Assembly: GCF_028867965.1 (NCBI RefSeq) | Contig: NZ_JAPQNT010000003.1 | Location: forward strand, 1-64,000 | Length of the DNA: 64,000 bases | Source: Flavobacterium sp. SUN046 | Lineage (GTDB): Bacteria; Bacteroidota; Bacteroidia; Flavobacteriales; Flavobacteriaceae | Direction of reading: 5' to 3' | Shown: in pieces, positions 51,081-59,722 of the stretch | How positions within the stretch are numbered: the first letter of the stretch is position 1 | Layout of the letters: each line of letters starts with the position of its first letter | The notes under the pieces: model-generated | Database searches by the model: none | The model's input: the letters and a program-made list of their open reading frames with translations, nothing else | What the model was told of the DNA's origin: nothing | Made by a program: the position numbers and the translations under genes

Positions 51081-51432
51081 TTTCTAGAGCTTTCATTACT
51101 TGTAACATGTTTTGTTGCGTGTTTCCTATGTAAATTTTGTCTTGAATAATAAAAACAGGACGACTTATAAAAGTGTAATGTTCTAAAATGTATTTTTTAT
51201 AATCGTCTTCCGTCAAATTTTTATTTTTCAAATCCATCGATTTATACAATTGCGCTTTTTTGCTAAATAAAGATTCATAACTTCCTGAAAGCGAATGCAT
51301 ATATTCTAATTCAGTAACCGTAATTGGATCTTGTTTTATGTCGTGATATGCCAAATTTGCAGTTTTTGGTAATGATTTTATAATTTTTCTGCACGTGTCG
51401 CAAGAGGCTAAATAGTAGATTGTATCAGTCAT
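51073..51432 (-). CDS. ArsC/Spx-family thioredoxin-fold protein
   Basis: A 119-residue protein with the N-terminal CxxC (YYLASCDTCRKIIKSLP) and ArsC/Spx-like helices. Arg near the ArsC catalytic position appears in SRPVFIIQD (RP motif). Both arsenate-reductase-like enzymes and Spx-type redox proteins share this fold. No other arsenic gene is nearby, so a redox or glutaredoxin-like role is as likely as arsenate reduction. Confidence 0.82.
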   Translation of the reverse strand: MTDTIYYLASCDTCRKIIKSLPKTANLAYHDIKQDPITVTELEYMHSLSGSYESLFSKKAQLYKSMDLKNKNLTEDDYKKYILEHYTFISRPVFIIQDKIYIGNTQQNMLQVMKALENV

Positions 51433-51446
51433 GGAATTTCTTTTTG

Positions 51447-51454
51447 CAAAAGTA
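51447..51454 (-). promoter_or_regulatory. -7 element of the ArsC-like / EamA operon
   Basis: The minus strand reads TACTTTTG, 15 nt before the start codon. Confidence 0.5.
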
Positions 51455-51479
51455 AGATTTTGAATTCATTTATAGATTT

Positions 51480-51551
51480 TAAACCATTAAGATATTAAGA
51501 AAATTAAGTTTTTCAATTTTTCTTAATGAACTTAACTTTCTTAATGGTTTA
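51480..51551. repeat. Imperfect inverted repeat between divergent genes
   Basis: TAAACCATTAAGATATTAAG and the arm ending CTTTCTTAATGGTTTA form a 72-bp hairpin. Similar arms (AACCATATAAGGAATTTAAG and CTTAAATGACTTAAATGGTT) flank the terminator at 18836. Confidence 0.6.
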
Positions 51552-51569
51552 ATGAAACAAAAAAGGCTG

Positions 51570-51577
51570 TATTTTTG
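51570..51577 (+). promoter_or_regulatory. -7 element of the thioesterase gene
   Basis: TATTTTTG, 18 nt before the ATG at 51595, matches TAnnTTTG. Confidence 0.5.
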
Positions 51578-51594
51578 TAAAAAAAATATAATCA

Positions 51595-52032
51595 ATGAGC
51601 ACATTTACTAAAGAAATTAATATTCGTTGGTCTGATTTAGATCCAAATTTTCATGTACGTCATTCCGCTTATTACGATTTTGGCGCACAACATCGTGTTG
51701 AAATTTTAGAACAATTAGGCATGACCGTTCGACTAATGCAAGAACAACATTTTGGCCCGATTTTATTTCGTGAAGAATGTGTTTTCAGAAAAGAAATGCG
51801 AATGAATCAAACGGTTTTTATCTCAACAAAAGTTGGTAAAATAAAAGAAGACGCATCTCGTTGGACATTAATTCACGAATTTAAAAACGAAAATAACGAA
51901 CTCATGGCAACAATTACTGTTGATGGCGCTTGGATGGATACAAAACTTCGAAAAATTGCCAATCCAACACCGCAAATTGCAGTTGACGTGATGAATAAAA
52001 TGCCAAAATCAGACGATTTCACACAATTGTAA
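51595..52032 (+). CDS. Acyl-CoA thioesterase (4HBT/YbgC-like hot-dog fold)
   Basis: A 145-residue hot-dog protein. INIRWSDLDPNFHVRHSAYYDFGAQHRVEIL is the 4HBT/YbgC active-site region with the catalytic Asp and the following His/Tyr. Later strands show LFREECVFRKEMRMNQTVFISTKVGKI and WTLIHEFKNENNELMATITVDGAWMD. It likely hydrolyses an acyl-CoA thioester in the cytoplasm; chain length unknown. The DinB-family gene follows 9 nt later. Confidence 0.88.
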   Translation: MSTFTKEINIRWSDLDPNFHVRHSAYYDFGAQHRVEILEQLGMTVRLMQEQHFGPILFREECVFRKEMRMNQTVFISTKVGKIKEDASRWTLIHEFKNENNELMATITVDGAWMDTKLRKIANPTPQIAVDVMNKMPKSDDFTQL

Positions 52033-52041
52033 AACAATAAA

Positions 52042-52494
52042 ATGGAAGCAACATTCAAAATTTGGGAAACCAGCAGAAACATTTATTTAAAAATTATCGA
52101 AAACTATTCGTTGGAACAATTGAACACAATTCCAGATGGTTTTAGCAATAATTTGGTTTGGAATTTAGGTCATATTATCGTTTCCCAACAAGGATTGGTT
52201 TACCGACTTTCGGGTTTACCAATGAATATTTCGACCGGAATGATGGAAAAGTATAAAAATGGTTCAAAGCCAACAGCAACAACGCAAGAGGAAGTTGATG
52301 AACTGAAAGGTTTGTTATTTTCATTATTAAATCAAACCAAAGATGATTACGCCAACGGAAAATTTGTTACCTATAATGAGTACACAACTGGAACCGGATT
52401 TCATTTGGCTTCGACCAAAGATGCGATGGAATTCAACAATTATCATGAAGGAATTCATCTTGGATTTATGATGAATATTAGAAAATTCATTTAA
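52042..52494 (+). CDS. DinB family protein
   Basis: A 150-residue four-helix-bundle protein. The metal-binding His triad is visible: H49-region NLGHIIVSQQGLVYRL, then the C-terminal YHEGIHLGFMMNIRK with two His. DinB/YfiT proteins include metal-dependent thiol transferases and hydrolases; the actual reaction is unknown. Cotranscribed with the thioesterase. Confidence 0.88.
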   Translation: MEATFKIWETSRNIYLKIIENYSLEQLNTIPDGFSNNLVWNLGHIIVSQQGLVYRLSGLPMNISTGMMEKYKNGSKPTATTQEEVDELKGLLFSLLNQTKDDYANGKFVTYNEYTTGTGFHLASTKDAMEFNNYHEGIHLGFMMNIRKFI

Positions 52495-52536
52495 CAACCT
52501 GTTGGGTGCAATTTTAAAAAAACAAAAGATAAAATT

Positions 52537-52660
52537 AAACACATAGAAACATAGAAAAAAGTAGGCTCTAGACCAATTCTTGGTTTTACATAGCTATACT
52601 TTACCTCTGAAAAGTGAAACGCCTTTAAAAAAGGAACAAAATCTATGTTTCTATGTGTTT
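52537..52660. repeat. Long inverted repeat between dinB-like gene and metB
   Basis: Perfect 19-bp outer arms AAACACATAGAAACATAGA and TCTATGTTTCTATGTGTTT enclose ~86 bp with weaker internal symmetry. It probably forms a large hairpin in RNA or DNA and ends the upstream transcript. Confidence 0.78.
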
Positions 52661-52743
52661 AAAAAAATAAAAATTAATTATACCTAACGGATTCATTTAA
52701 CATTCTTTGTGATTTTTGATACAAACAACAATTTGAAACTTAT

Positions 52744-52751
52744 TACCTTTG
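52744..52751 (+). promoter_or_regulatory. -7 element of the cystathionine gamma-synthase gene
   Basis: TACCTTTG, 21 nt before the ATG. A TTTTTG 25 bp upstream could be the -33 element, though that spacing is long. Confidence 0.5.
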
Positions 52752-52772
52752 CAAAAAATAATTACATAACAA

Positions 52773-53918
52773 ATGAAATTCAACACTAAAGTTATACATG
52801 GTGGTCAACACCATGATCCAAGTACTGGAGCCGTAATGCCACCAGTTTATCAAACATCAACATTTGTACAAAATAGTCCTGGGCAACCAGTTAATCCAGA
52901 TTATGAGTATTCTCGTGCAGCAAATCCAACACGTTCAGCCTTAGAAAATGCTTTAGCAAGTATCGAAAATGGAGCGCGCGGATTGGCTTTTTCATCAGGT
53001 TTAGCCGCAACTGATTGCTTATTGCGATTGTTTAAAGCAGGCGATGAAATCATTGCAATGGACGATCTTTATGGCGGAACGTATAGATTATTTACAAGAT
53101 TATATAAAGATTCGGGTATCAAATTTCATTTTGTTGACATGAATGATTTGGAGAAATTCCAATCGTTAATCAATGAAAACACGAAATTGGTTTGGGTTGA
53201 AACACCAACTAATCCGTTAATGAAAATTGCTGATATTGCCGAAATTGCTAAAATCACTAAAGCTAAAAAAATACTTTTTGCTGTTGATAATACTTTTGCT
53301 ACACCTTATTTGCAAAAACCACTAGATTTAGGAGCTGATATTGTAATGCATTCGGCTACAAAATATCTTGGCGGACATTCTGATGTTATTGCTGGAGCAT
53401 TGATTATGAAAGATGCAGCACTAGGCGATGAATTACATTTCAAGCAATTCGCAACTGGCGCAACTCTTGGTCCAATGGACAGTTTCTTAGTTTTAAGAGG
53501 AATTAAAACCTTGCATTTACGAGTGCAAAGACATTGTGAAAACGGAATGAAAGTTGCCGAATTTTTACAAAATCATCCATTGGTTGAAAAAGTATATTAT
53601 CCAGGTTTGCCAAATCATCCTTTTCATGAAATTGCTAAAAAGCAAATGAGTGGTTTTGGCGGAATGGTTTCTTTTACGTTCAAATCGGGTTCAAAAGAAG
53701 ATGCAATTAAGTTTTTAGAAAAAGTAAAAGTATTTACACTTGCCGAATCTCTTGGTGGAGTTGAATCATTAGCAAATCATCCAGCTTTAATGACACACGC
53801 TTCAATTCCAGAAGATAAACGATTAGAAGTTGGAATCACCGATGATTTAGTACGATTAAGTACCGGTGTTGAAGATATTGAAGATTTACTTGCTGATTTA
53901 GAACAGGCTTTTAGATAA
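52773..53918 (+). CDS. metB: Cystathionine gamma-synthase / trans-sulfuration PLP enzyme
   Basis: A 381-residue Cys/Met metabolism PLP enzyme. Signatures are YSRAANPTRSALENALASIE, FSSGLAATDCLLRLF, DDLYGGTYRLF, the Asp in FAVDNTFATPYLQ and the PLP lysine K197 in VMHSATKYLGGHSD. The ending (RLSTGVEDIEDLLADLEQAF) is typical. It makes or cleaves cystathionine; gamma-synthase and gamma-lyase cannot be separated safely by motif, so the metB symbol is tentative. A bidirectional terminator follows. I see no riboswitch in the leader. Confidence 0.88.
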   Translation: MKFNTKVIHGGQHHDPSTGAVMPPVYQTSTFVQNSPGQPVNPDYEYSRAANPTRSALENALASIENGARGLAFSSGLAATDCLLRLFKAGDEIIAMDDLYGGTYRLFTRLYKDSGIKFHFVDMNDLEKFQSLINENTKLVWVETPTNPLMKIADIAEIAKITKAKKILFAVDNTFATPYLQKPLDLGADIVMHSATKYLGGHSDVIAGALIMKDAALGDELHFKQFATGATLGPMDSFLVLRGIKTLHLRVQRHCENGMKVAEFLQNHPLVEKVYYPGLPNHPFHEIAKKQMSGFGGMVSFTFKSGSKEDAIKFLEKVKVFTLAESLGGVESLANHPALMTHASIPEDKRLEVGITDDLVRLSTGVEDIEDLLADLEQAFR

Positions 53919-53923
53919 AAACA

Positions 53924-53960
53924 AAATCCCGATTCAAATTAAAATGAATCGGGATTTTTT
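53924..53960. terminator. Bidirectional terminator between metB and the THC0290-like gene
   Basis: Perfect 14-bp stem AAAATCCCGATTCA / TGAATCGGGATTTT with T run on the plus strand and A run at its left side. Confidence 0.88.
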
Positions 53961-53978
53961 TATATTATTTGATAACTA

Positions 53979-54767
53979 TTATTGTAAGTAATAAATATAT
54001 CCAAAATTAAAGAAAACATTCCAATCGTTAGCTCTGTTTTCAAGATATACTTTTGGGTCTGGACTTAAACCATCTACCCAGTTTGAGAAATAATATTGAA
54101 ATCTTAAATCAACCATTAAATCAGATAAAGGACTTAATTTATATCGAGTTCCAACACTTGATACTACAGACCATGTTGTTCCGCCTTTCACATCAAATGC
54201 ACCTATATATTTTATTGGAGTTACCGTTGGTAATTGACCTAAACCCGGACCTAATTCTGAATAAGCAGTTGGTTTAAAGAAACTAAATTGACCACCAAGA
54301 CTTATAAAAGGAGCCCAACTTCCTTCGGTTGCGGTAAAATCTCTTATACTAAAAGGGAAAAATTCTAATTGCATTCCAATATTGGTAACAGCAGTGCTTC
54401 CTCTCATAGCTCTTAATTGATTTGCAATTAATGAGGTTTTGTTAGGAGCAACATATTGTCCAAAATGTTGAAGTTCAGTTTTATTGTATGACAATTCACT
54501 TCTTAATTTAAAGTGATCATTAAAATAAGTTTCAGGAGTATAACAGCTACATTCAGCTTTGTAAGAAAAGTTTAGATAATGGATAATTCCAATACCATAA
54601 CCAGTATTTCCTGCATTAGTAGAAAAATCATGTCTTTCACCATAATCAGACTGAAATGCAACAGGTCCAACAATAGCGCCAATTTCATGTGAAAAACCGA
54701 ACTGAGCGATAGCTTTGTCGGAAATGCCAAACAAAAGCAGAAAAGTTACTATAAAATACTTAGTCAT
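53979..54767 (-). CDS. Outer-membrane beta-barrel protein (THC0290_0291-like family)
   Basis: 262 residues from the ATG at 54767, which gives a normal signal peptide (FIVTFLLLFGISDKAIAQ); an in-frame ATG at 54818 is less likely. The mature protein shows barrel-like strands and ends in an aromatic strand (FFNFGYIYYLQ). A conserved CSCYTPETYFNDHFKLRSELSYN segment resembles a flavobacterial family usually found beside gdhA, as here. Function unknown. Confidence 0.82.
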   Translation of the reverse strand: MTKYFIVTFLLLFGISDKAIAQFGFSHEIGAIVGPVAFQSDYGERHDFSTNAGNTGYGIGIIHYLNFSYKAECSCYTPETYFNDHFKLRSELSYNKTELQHFGQYVAPNKTSLIANQLRAMRGSTAVTNIGMQLEFFPFSIRDFTATEGSWAPFISLGGQFSFFKPTAYSELGPGLGQLPTVTPIKYIGAFDVKGGTTWSVVSSVGTRYKLSPLSDLMVDLRFQYYFSNWVDGLSPDPKVYLENRANDWNVFFNFGYIYYLQ

Positions 54768-54794
54768 CTGATTATGGATTAATTCAATTCTCGA

Positions 54795-54802
54795 CAAATA
54801 TA
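54795..54802 (-). promoter_or_regulatory. -7 element of the beta-barrel gene
   Basis: The minus strand reads TATATTTG, 27 nt before the chosen ATG at 54767. It overlaps the upstream alternative start region, which supports the shorter protein. Confidence 0.5.
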
Positions 54803-54951
54803 TAAAAACATCATTCACTTATAAAATAAAATAAAAAAATACTTATATATATACGAAAAAAAGCAGAAATAGTTTTAAAATAGAGCTATAATTTCAATTA
54901 TCAACAAAAAACCTTAAGATAAACATAAAAATTATGAGAATTTAAAAAAAA

Positions 54952-54983
54952 TTGTGCCATTATTTTAATAAAATGTATATTTG
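54952..54983 (+). promoter_or_regulatory. Promoter of gdhA
   Basis: A -33 TTG (54952-54954) and -7 TATATTTG (54976-54983), spaced 21 bp, lie 45 nt before the ATG. A clean Bacteroidota promoter. Confidence 0.65.
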
Positions 54984-55028
54984 TCGGATATAACGAAAAC
55001 GTTTTCTTAAACATTAATATAATAATTT

Positions 55029-56372
55029 ATGTCACAAAGTATTAACGCATTTATTGATTTAGTTGCACAAAGAAACGGCAACGAACCAGAATTTATGCAA
55101 GCAGTTAAGGAAGTTGCTGAAACAGTAATTCCTTTTATTGAAGAAAATAAAAAATACCAAAACAAAATGCTTTTGGAAAGAATGGTTGAGCCTGAAAGAG
55201 TAATCATGTTCAGAGTTGTGTGGGTTGATGATTCTGGAAAAACTCATGTAAATAGAGGTTACAGAATTCAAATGAACTCAGCAATAGGGCCTTACAAAGG
55301 AGGAATTCGTTTTCATCCAACCGTAAATTTAAGTATTTTAAAGTTTTTGGCGTTCGAACAAACTTTTAAAAATAGCTTAACTACATTGCCAATGGGCGGT
55401 GGAAAAGGTGGAGCAGATTTTGATCCAAAAGGTAAATCAGATAATGAAATTATGAAATTTTGTCAATCTTTTATGACAGAATTATCTAAACATATTGGTG
55501 CCGATACTGATGTCCCAGCTGGAGATATTGGAGTTGGAGGAAGAGAAGTTGGCTACATGTTTGGTCAATATAAAAGATTAAGAAATGAATTTACTGGAGT
55601 TTTAACAGGAAAAGGTATCTCTTTTGGAGGTTCATTAATTCGTCCAGAAGCTACAGGATACGGCGATGTATATTTTGCTCAAAGTATGTTAGCAACTAAA
55701 GGCGATAGTTTCTCTGGAAAAACTGTAGTTGTTTCAGGTTCAGGAAATGTGGCGCAATATGCAACAGAAAAAGCTACGCAATTAGGTGGAAAAGTAGTAA
55801 CAATGTCAGATTCATCAGGATATATCTATGATGCAGATGGAATTACTGCCGAAAAATTAGCGTATGTAATGGAAATCAAAAACGTAAACTACGGAAGAAT
55901 TTCAGATTATGTAACTAAATTTCCAAATGCAAAGTTTGTAGCAGGAAAACGTCCATGGGAAGTTAAATGTGATGTAGCATTACCATGCGCAACTCAAAAT
56001 GAATTGAACGAAGAAGAAGCTAAAACATTAGTAGCAAACGGATGTATTTGTGTAGCTGAAGGTGCTAACATGCCTTCAACGCCAGAAGCTGTTACGGTTT
56101 TCTTAAATGCTAAAATATTATTTGCTCCAGGAAAAGCGTCTAATGCTGGTGGTGTTGCAACTTCTGGATTAGAAATGTCACAAAATTCATTGCGTTTAAG
56201 CTGGACTTCTGAAGAAGTTGATAACAGATTAAAAACAATTATGTCAGACATTCACGCAGCATGTGTGAAATATGGTACCGATGCTAACGGACACGTTGAT
56301 TATGTAAAAGGTGCTAATATTGCTGGTTTCGTGAAAGTAGCCGATGCAATGTTAGGACAAGGAATTGTGTAA
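55029..56372 (+). CDS. gdhA: NADP-specific glutamate dehydrogenase
   Basis: A 447-residue hexameric-type enzyme that forms glutamate from 2-oxoglutarate and ammonia. Substrate and catalytic region: GPYKGGIRFHPTVN and PMGGGKGGADFDPKGKSDNEI with catalytic K126, then DTDVPAGDIGVGGREVGYM. The Rossmann part (VVVSGSGNVAQYATEKA) has a Ser-rich end consistent with NADPH use. Length and N-terminus match the GdhA small-hexamer class. Confidence 0.97.
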   Translation: MSQSINAFIDLVAQRNGNEPEFMQAVKEVAETVIPFIEENKKYQNKMLLERMVEPERVIMFRVVWVDDSGKTHVNRGYRIQMNSAIGPYKGGIRFHPTVNLSILKFLAFEQTFKNSLTTLPMGGGKGGADFDPKGKSDNEIMKFCQSFMTELSKHIGADTDVPAGDIGVGGREVGYMFGQYKRLRNEFTGVLTGKGISFGGSLIRPEATGYGDVYFAQSMLATKGDSFSGKTVVVSGSGNVAQYATEKATQLGGKVVTMSDSSGYIYDADGITAEKLAYVMEIKNVNYGRISDYVTKFPNAKFVAGKRPWEVKCDVALPCATQNELNEEEAKTLVANGCICVAEGANMPSTPEAVTVFLNAKILFAPGKASNAGGVATSGLEMSQNSLRLSWTSEEVDNRLKTIMSDIHAACVKYGTDANGHVDYVKGANIAGFVKVADAMLGQGIV

Positions 56373-56393
56373 ACAAACAAACTATTTCTATAG

Positions 56394-56428
56394 AAACCTT
56401 CTTTTAAATTTTAAAAGAAGGTTTTTTT
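56394..56428 (+). terminator. Terminator of gdhA
   Basis: Stem AAACCTTCTTTTAA / TTAAAAGAAGGTTT with a short loop and T run, 21 nt after the stop codon. Confidence 0.88.
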
Positions 56429-56467
56429 ATGAATGTATATTAAAATCTAAATAATTGCGTTTTGTAC

Positions 56468-56475
56468 TATATTTG
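56468..56475 (+). promoter_or_regulatory. -7 element of porZ
   Basis: TATATTTG, 20 nt before the ATG. No -33 at normal spacing. Confidence 0.45.
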
Positions 56476-56495
56476 TAATATCATTAAAAGTTGCA

Positions 56496-58817
56496 ATGCG
56501 TAAAATATTTTTAACCTTACTATTATTTTTTTCTCTTGCAGTTGGTTTTGCACAAAGCAATCAATTGTGGAAAGGATATTTTTCGTTTAGTCAAATTACC
56601 GACTTAAGTGAATCTTCTCAAAATATCTATGCCTCATCAGAAAACGCTTTTTTCTCTAAAAATCTTTCTACAAATGATATTAAGACTACAACTTCAGTTG
56701 ATGGCTTAAAGGCAGAAACAATAACGTCATTATATCATAGCGATACCGTTAATAAAACATTTGTTGGCAACCAAAACGGTTTATTATTAGTTGTAAACCA
56801 AGACGGTTCAATATTGTACAAGACTGGAATTTTAGATGAAGTTCCAGTTTCTCCAGTAATAAAAAGAATTAATCATTTTTTAGAATTTAATAATAAGCTG
56901 TACATTTCTTGTGATTACGGAATAACAGTCTTTGATTTAATTACGTATGAATTTGGCGATACTTACTACATTGGAAATGGTGGACAACAAGTAAAAATTT
57001 ATCAAACAACAATTTTAAATAACGAAATTTATGCTGCTACCGAAACTAACGGTATAAAAAAAGCATTATTGTCTAACCCAAACTTGGTAGATTACAATCA
57101 ATGGCAAGTATTTGATAATGGCAATTGGAATGGTATTACAACTATTCAAAATAAATTAATAGCGCTAAACACTAATGGTAGAGTTTACAAGCATAACGGA
57201 GTTTCATTTGATGAAATTTTAAACTTATCACAATCTGGTTTAGATATTAGAACAAGTAACGATTATTTAATAGTTACTTCATTAAATAATGTTTACCTAC
57301 TTAATTCAAGTTTTCAACAAGTTGCTCATGTTACTACAAGTCAAGTTACAACTATTCCGGTTACTTTTTCTTGTGCAACACTCATTAATGGAATAATTTA
57401 TATTGGTACAAACGAGAATGGTGTGCTTTCTTCAAGTTTATCGAATCCGACAAATTTTGAATTTATAATGCCCGATGGACCGCTAAAAAATAAGATTTTC
57501 AGAGTAAAAACTTCAAGTTCAATGTTACTAGCTTTGTACGGTAGATACAGCGGAGATTATAATCCGTATGACATACCAAACGGATTAGGTCAATATCCAA
57601 TAAGCAAATATACGTCAGAAAACGGTTGGGATTTAATTCCGTATTCTTCTTTATTTGGAGCTAAATCATTATCAAACATTACATTTAATCCAAAAAACGA
57701 AAAACAATTCTACGTAAGTTCTTATTTTTCGGGACTTCTAAAAGTAGATAATGAAGTGCCAACTATTTTATATAATTCAACCAATACTGGTACCGATGGA
57801 CTTCAATCGTTAACTCTTTCTCCGCCAAATCCAACCTATGTTGATATAAGAATTAATGGACCATTATTCGACAAAAACGGAAATGTTTGGGTGACAAATA
57901 ATTATTTAACCAAACCATTAAAGGTATTAAGAGCAAGTGGTCAATGGCAATCCTTTGATCTTACATCAGGAATTGCAGCTTCCGATTTGACTAATTTGAG
58001 TTATGCGGTTCCAACAATAGATAAAAACAGCACAAAATGGTTACCAACAGATAAAAATGGCTTGATTGGATTTAATGAAAATTATAGTAATAAAATTATA
58101 GTTATTAAAACAGGAACTAACGGAAATCTCCCAGATTTAGACGTAAGATGCGTTGCTGTTGACAATAAAAATCAACTTTGGATTGGAACCAATAAAGGCT
58201 TAAGAATAATTCCTTCTGTTGATTCTTTCATTTCTGAAACCGAAATTCAAACCAAAGCCATCATCATTCTTGAAAATGATTTAGCACAAGAATTATTTTA
58301 TGATCAATTTATTCTAGACATTGCCGTTGATGGAGCCAACAGAAAATGGGTTTCGATAAGTGATTCAGGAGTTTATTTAGTTTCATCCAATGGTCAAGAA
58401 ACGATTTATCATTTTACTAAAGACAATTCACCACTTCCAAGCAACATTATAAATGACATTGAAATAGATGGCGTAACAGGTGAAGTTTTCTTCGCAACCG
58501 ATAAAGGTTTAGTTTCTTTTAAAGGAACATCAACAAAGCCAAGTGATGATTTAAGTGGTGTTTATGTTTACCCAAATCCGATGCGCCCAGAATACAACGG
58601 AACCGTTAAAATATCTGCATTGACTAATAAAGCTGTTGTGAAAATTACAGATATTGAAGGAAATTTAGTTTACGAAACCACTTCCGAAGGCGGAACAATT
58701 GAATGGGATACCACTGCTTTTGGAAAATATAAAGTCGCTTCTGGTGTGTATATGATTTTAGTTTCAGCCCAAGATGGTATTGATACAATTGTAAAAAAAG
58801 TGATGATTATAAGATAG
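56496..58817 (+). CDS. porZ: PorZ-like two-propeller T9SS protein
   Basis: A 773-residue secreted protein (signal peptide LLLFFSLAVGFAQ). The N-terminus NQLWKGYFSFSQITDLSESSQNIYASSENAFF starts the first of two seven-bladed propeller-like domains (~20-330 and ~340-665), with blade motifs such as NQLWIGTNKGLRI and NRKWVSISDSGVYL. The C-terminal ~85 residues (VYVYPNPMRPEYNGTVKISAL, then GVYMILVSAQDGIDTIVKKVMI) form the T9SS sorting-type domain. PorZ belongs to the T9SS attachment complex, delivering A-LPS to the sortase PorU in Porphyromonas. recO follows, the usual flavobacterial order. Confidence 0.9.
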   Translation: MRKIFLTLLLFFSLAVGFAQSNQLWKGYFSFSQITDLSESSQNIYASSENAFFSKNLSTNDIKTTTSVDGLKAETITSLYHSDTVNKTFVGNQNGLLLVVNQDGSILYKTGILDEVPVSPVIKRINHFLEFNNKLYISCDYGITVFDLITYEFGDTYYIGNGGQQVKIYQTTILNNEIYAATETNGIKKALLSNPNLVDYNQWQVFDNGNWNGITTIQNKLIALNTNGRVYKHNGVSFDEILNLSQSGLDIRTSNDYLIVTSLNNVYLLNSSFQQVAHVTTSQVTTIPVTFSCATLINGIIYIGTNENGVLSSSLSNPTNFEFIMPDGPLKNKIFRVKTSSSMLLALYGRYSGDYNPYDIPNGLGQYPISKYTSENGWDLIPYSSLFGAKSLSNITFNPKNEKQFYVSSYFSGLLKVDNEVPTILYNSTNTGTDGLQSLTLSPPNPTYVDIRINGPLFDKNGNVWVTNNYLTKPLKVLRASGQWQSFDLTSGIAASDLTNLSYAVPTIDKNSTKWLPTDKNGLIGFNENYSNKIIVIKTGTNGNLPDLDVRCVAVDNKNQLWIGTNKGLRIIPSVDSFISETEIQTKAIIILENDLAQELFYDQFILDIAVDGANRKWVSISDSGVYLVSSNGQETIYHFTKDNSPLPSNIINDIEIDGVTGEVFFATDKGLVSFKGTSTKPSDDLSGVYVYPNPMRPEYNGTVKISALTNKAVVKITDIEGNLVYETTSEGGTIEWDTTAFGKYKVASGVYMILVSAQDGIDTIVKKVMIIR

Positions 58818-58871
58818 CTACTTCTTTCATAAGACTTCGTAGTTTGTATTTCACACTTCAACCTTTTATTT

Positions 58872-59585
58872 ATGTTGGTAAAAACCAAAGCCATAGTAAT
58901 TTCATCATTAAAATACCAAGAAAAAAGCTTGATTGTAAAGTGCTTTACCGAAAGTGACGGACTAAAAAGTTACTTCGTGCAAAGCGCTTTTTCAAATAAA
59001 AAATCTTCTCATAAAATTGCTTATTTTCAACCATTAACTATTCTTGAAATAGAAGCCAATCACAAGAATAAAGGAACTTTAGAACACTTTAAAGAAATTA
59101 AATTAGCGACAGCTTATCAAACCATAAACACCGATATTTTTAAAAGCACAATAGTAATTTTTCTTTCAGAAATGTTGCATCATAGTATTCACGAAGAAGA
59201 AAAAAATCAAGATTTATTCACGTTTCTCGAAACCGCATTACTTTGGTTGGATGCACATGAAGAAACGTCTAATTTTCATTTAATTTTACTTTTAGAAATC
59301 ACAAAATTCCTCGGGTTTTATCCTGATATTTCAGAAATTGACTTCAATTTTTTTGATATAAACGAAGGTTTTTTTACGCCGTTTCAAGGTTTGAATTGCC
59401 TTTCTGAACACGAAACGCATTTATTCAAAAAATTAATCGATTTAAAATTTGATTCCAATCAAAAAATCTTCGCCGGAATTGAACGTCAAATTATCCTTAA
59501 AATTCTTTTAGATTACTATTCCATTCACCTTGTTGGATTTAAAAAACCTAAATCTTTAGATGTTTTAAAAGAAGTTTTTAGTTAA
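58872..59585 (+). CDS. recO: DNA repair protein RecO
   Basis: A 237-residue protein with the N-terminal OB fold (MLVKTKAIVISSLKYQEKSLIVKCFTESDGLKSYFVQSAFSNKK) and a helical C-terminal domain. It promotes RecA loading and strand annealing in recombinational repair. The family's optional zinc-binding Cys cluster is not visible. It starts 54 nt after porZ and is probably cotranscribed. Confidence 0.93.
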   Translation: MLVKTKAIVISSLKYQEKSLIVKCFTESDGLKSYFVQSAFSNKKSSHKIAYFQPLTILEIEANHKNKGTLEHFKEIKLATAYQTINTDIFKSTIVIFLSEMLHHSIHEEEKNQDLFTFLETALLWLDAHEETSNFHLILLLEITKFLGFYPDISEIDFNFFDINEGFFTPFQGLNCLSEHETHLFKKLIDLKFDSNQKIFAGIERQIILKILLDYYSIHLVGFKKPKSLDVLKEVFS

Positions 59586-59722
59586 ATTACCAATAAAAAA
59601 TCAAATTCACGATCAAACCCAACAAATAATAATTCGTTTCTTAACTTATTAGATATTTTCATTATATTTACTTTCTTTTGGATGTTTGTTATAATTCTAT
59701 AACCAATTAAAAAAATAATACA

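Noticed and set aside
51073..51432. Arsenic resistance operon
   Set aside because: Only the ArsC/Spx-like protein is present, with a DMT transporter. No arsR, arsB/acr3 or arsM is found, and the fold is shared with redox proteins.
52661..52772. SAM riboswitch or T-box before the cystathionine gamma-synthase gene
   Set aside because: Only a short leader follows the -7 element (about 15-20 nt), too short for a riboswitch, and the upstream hairpin is outside the predicted transcript.
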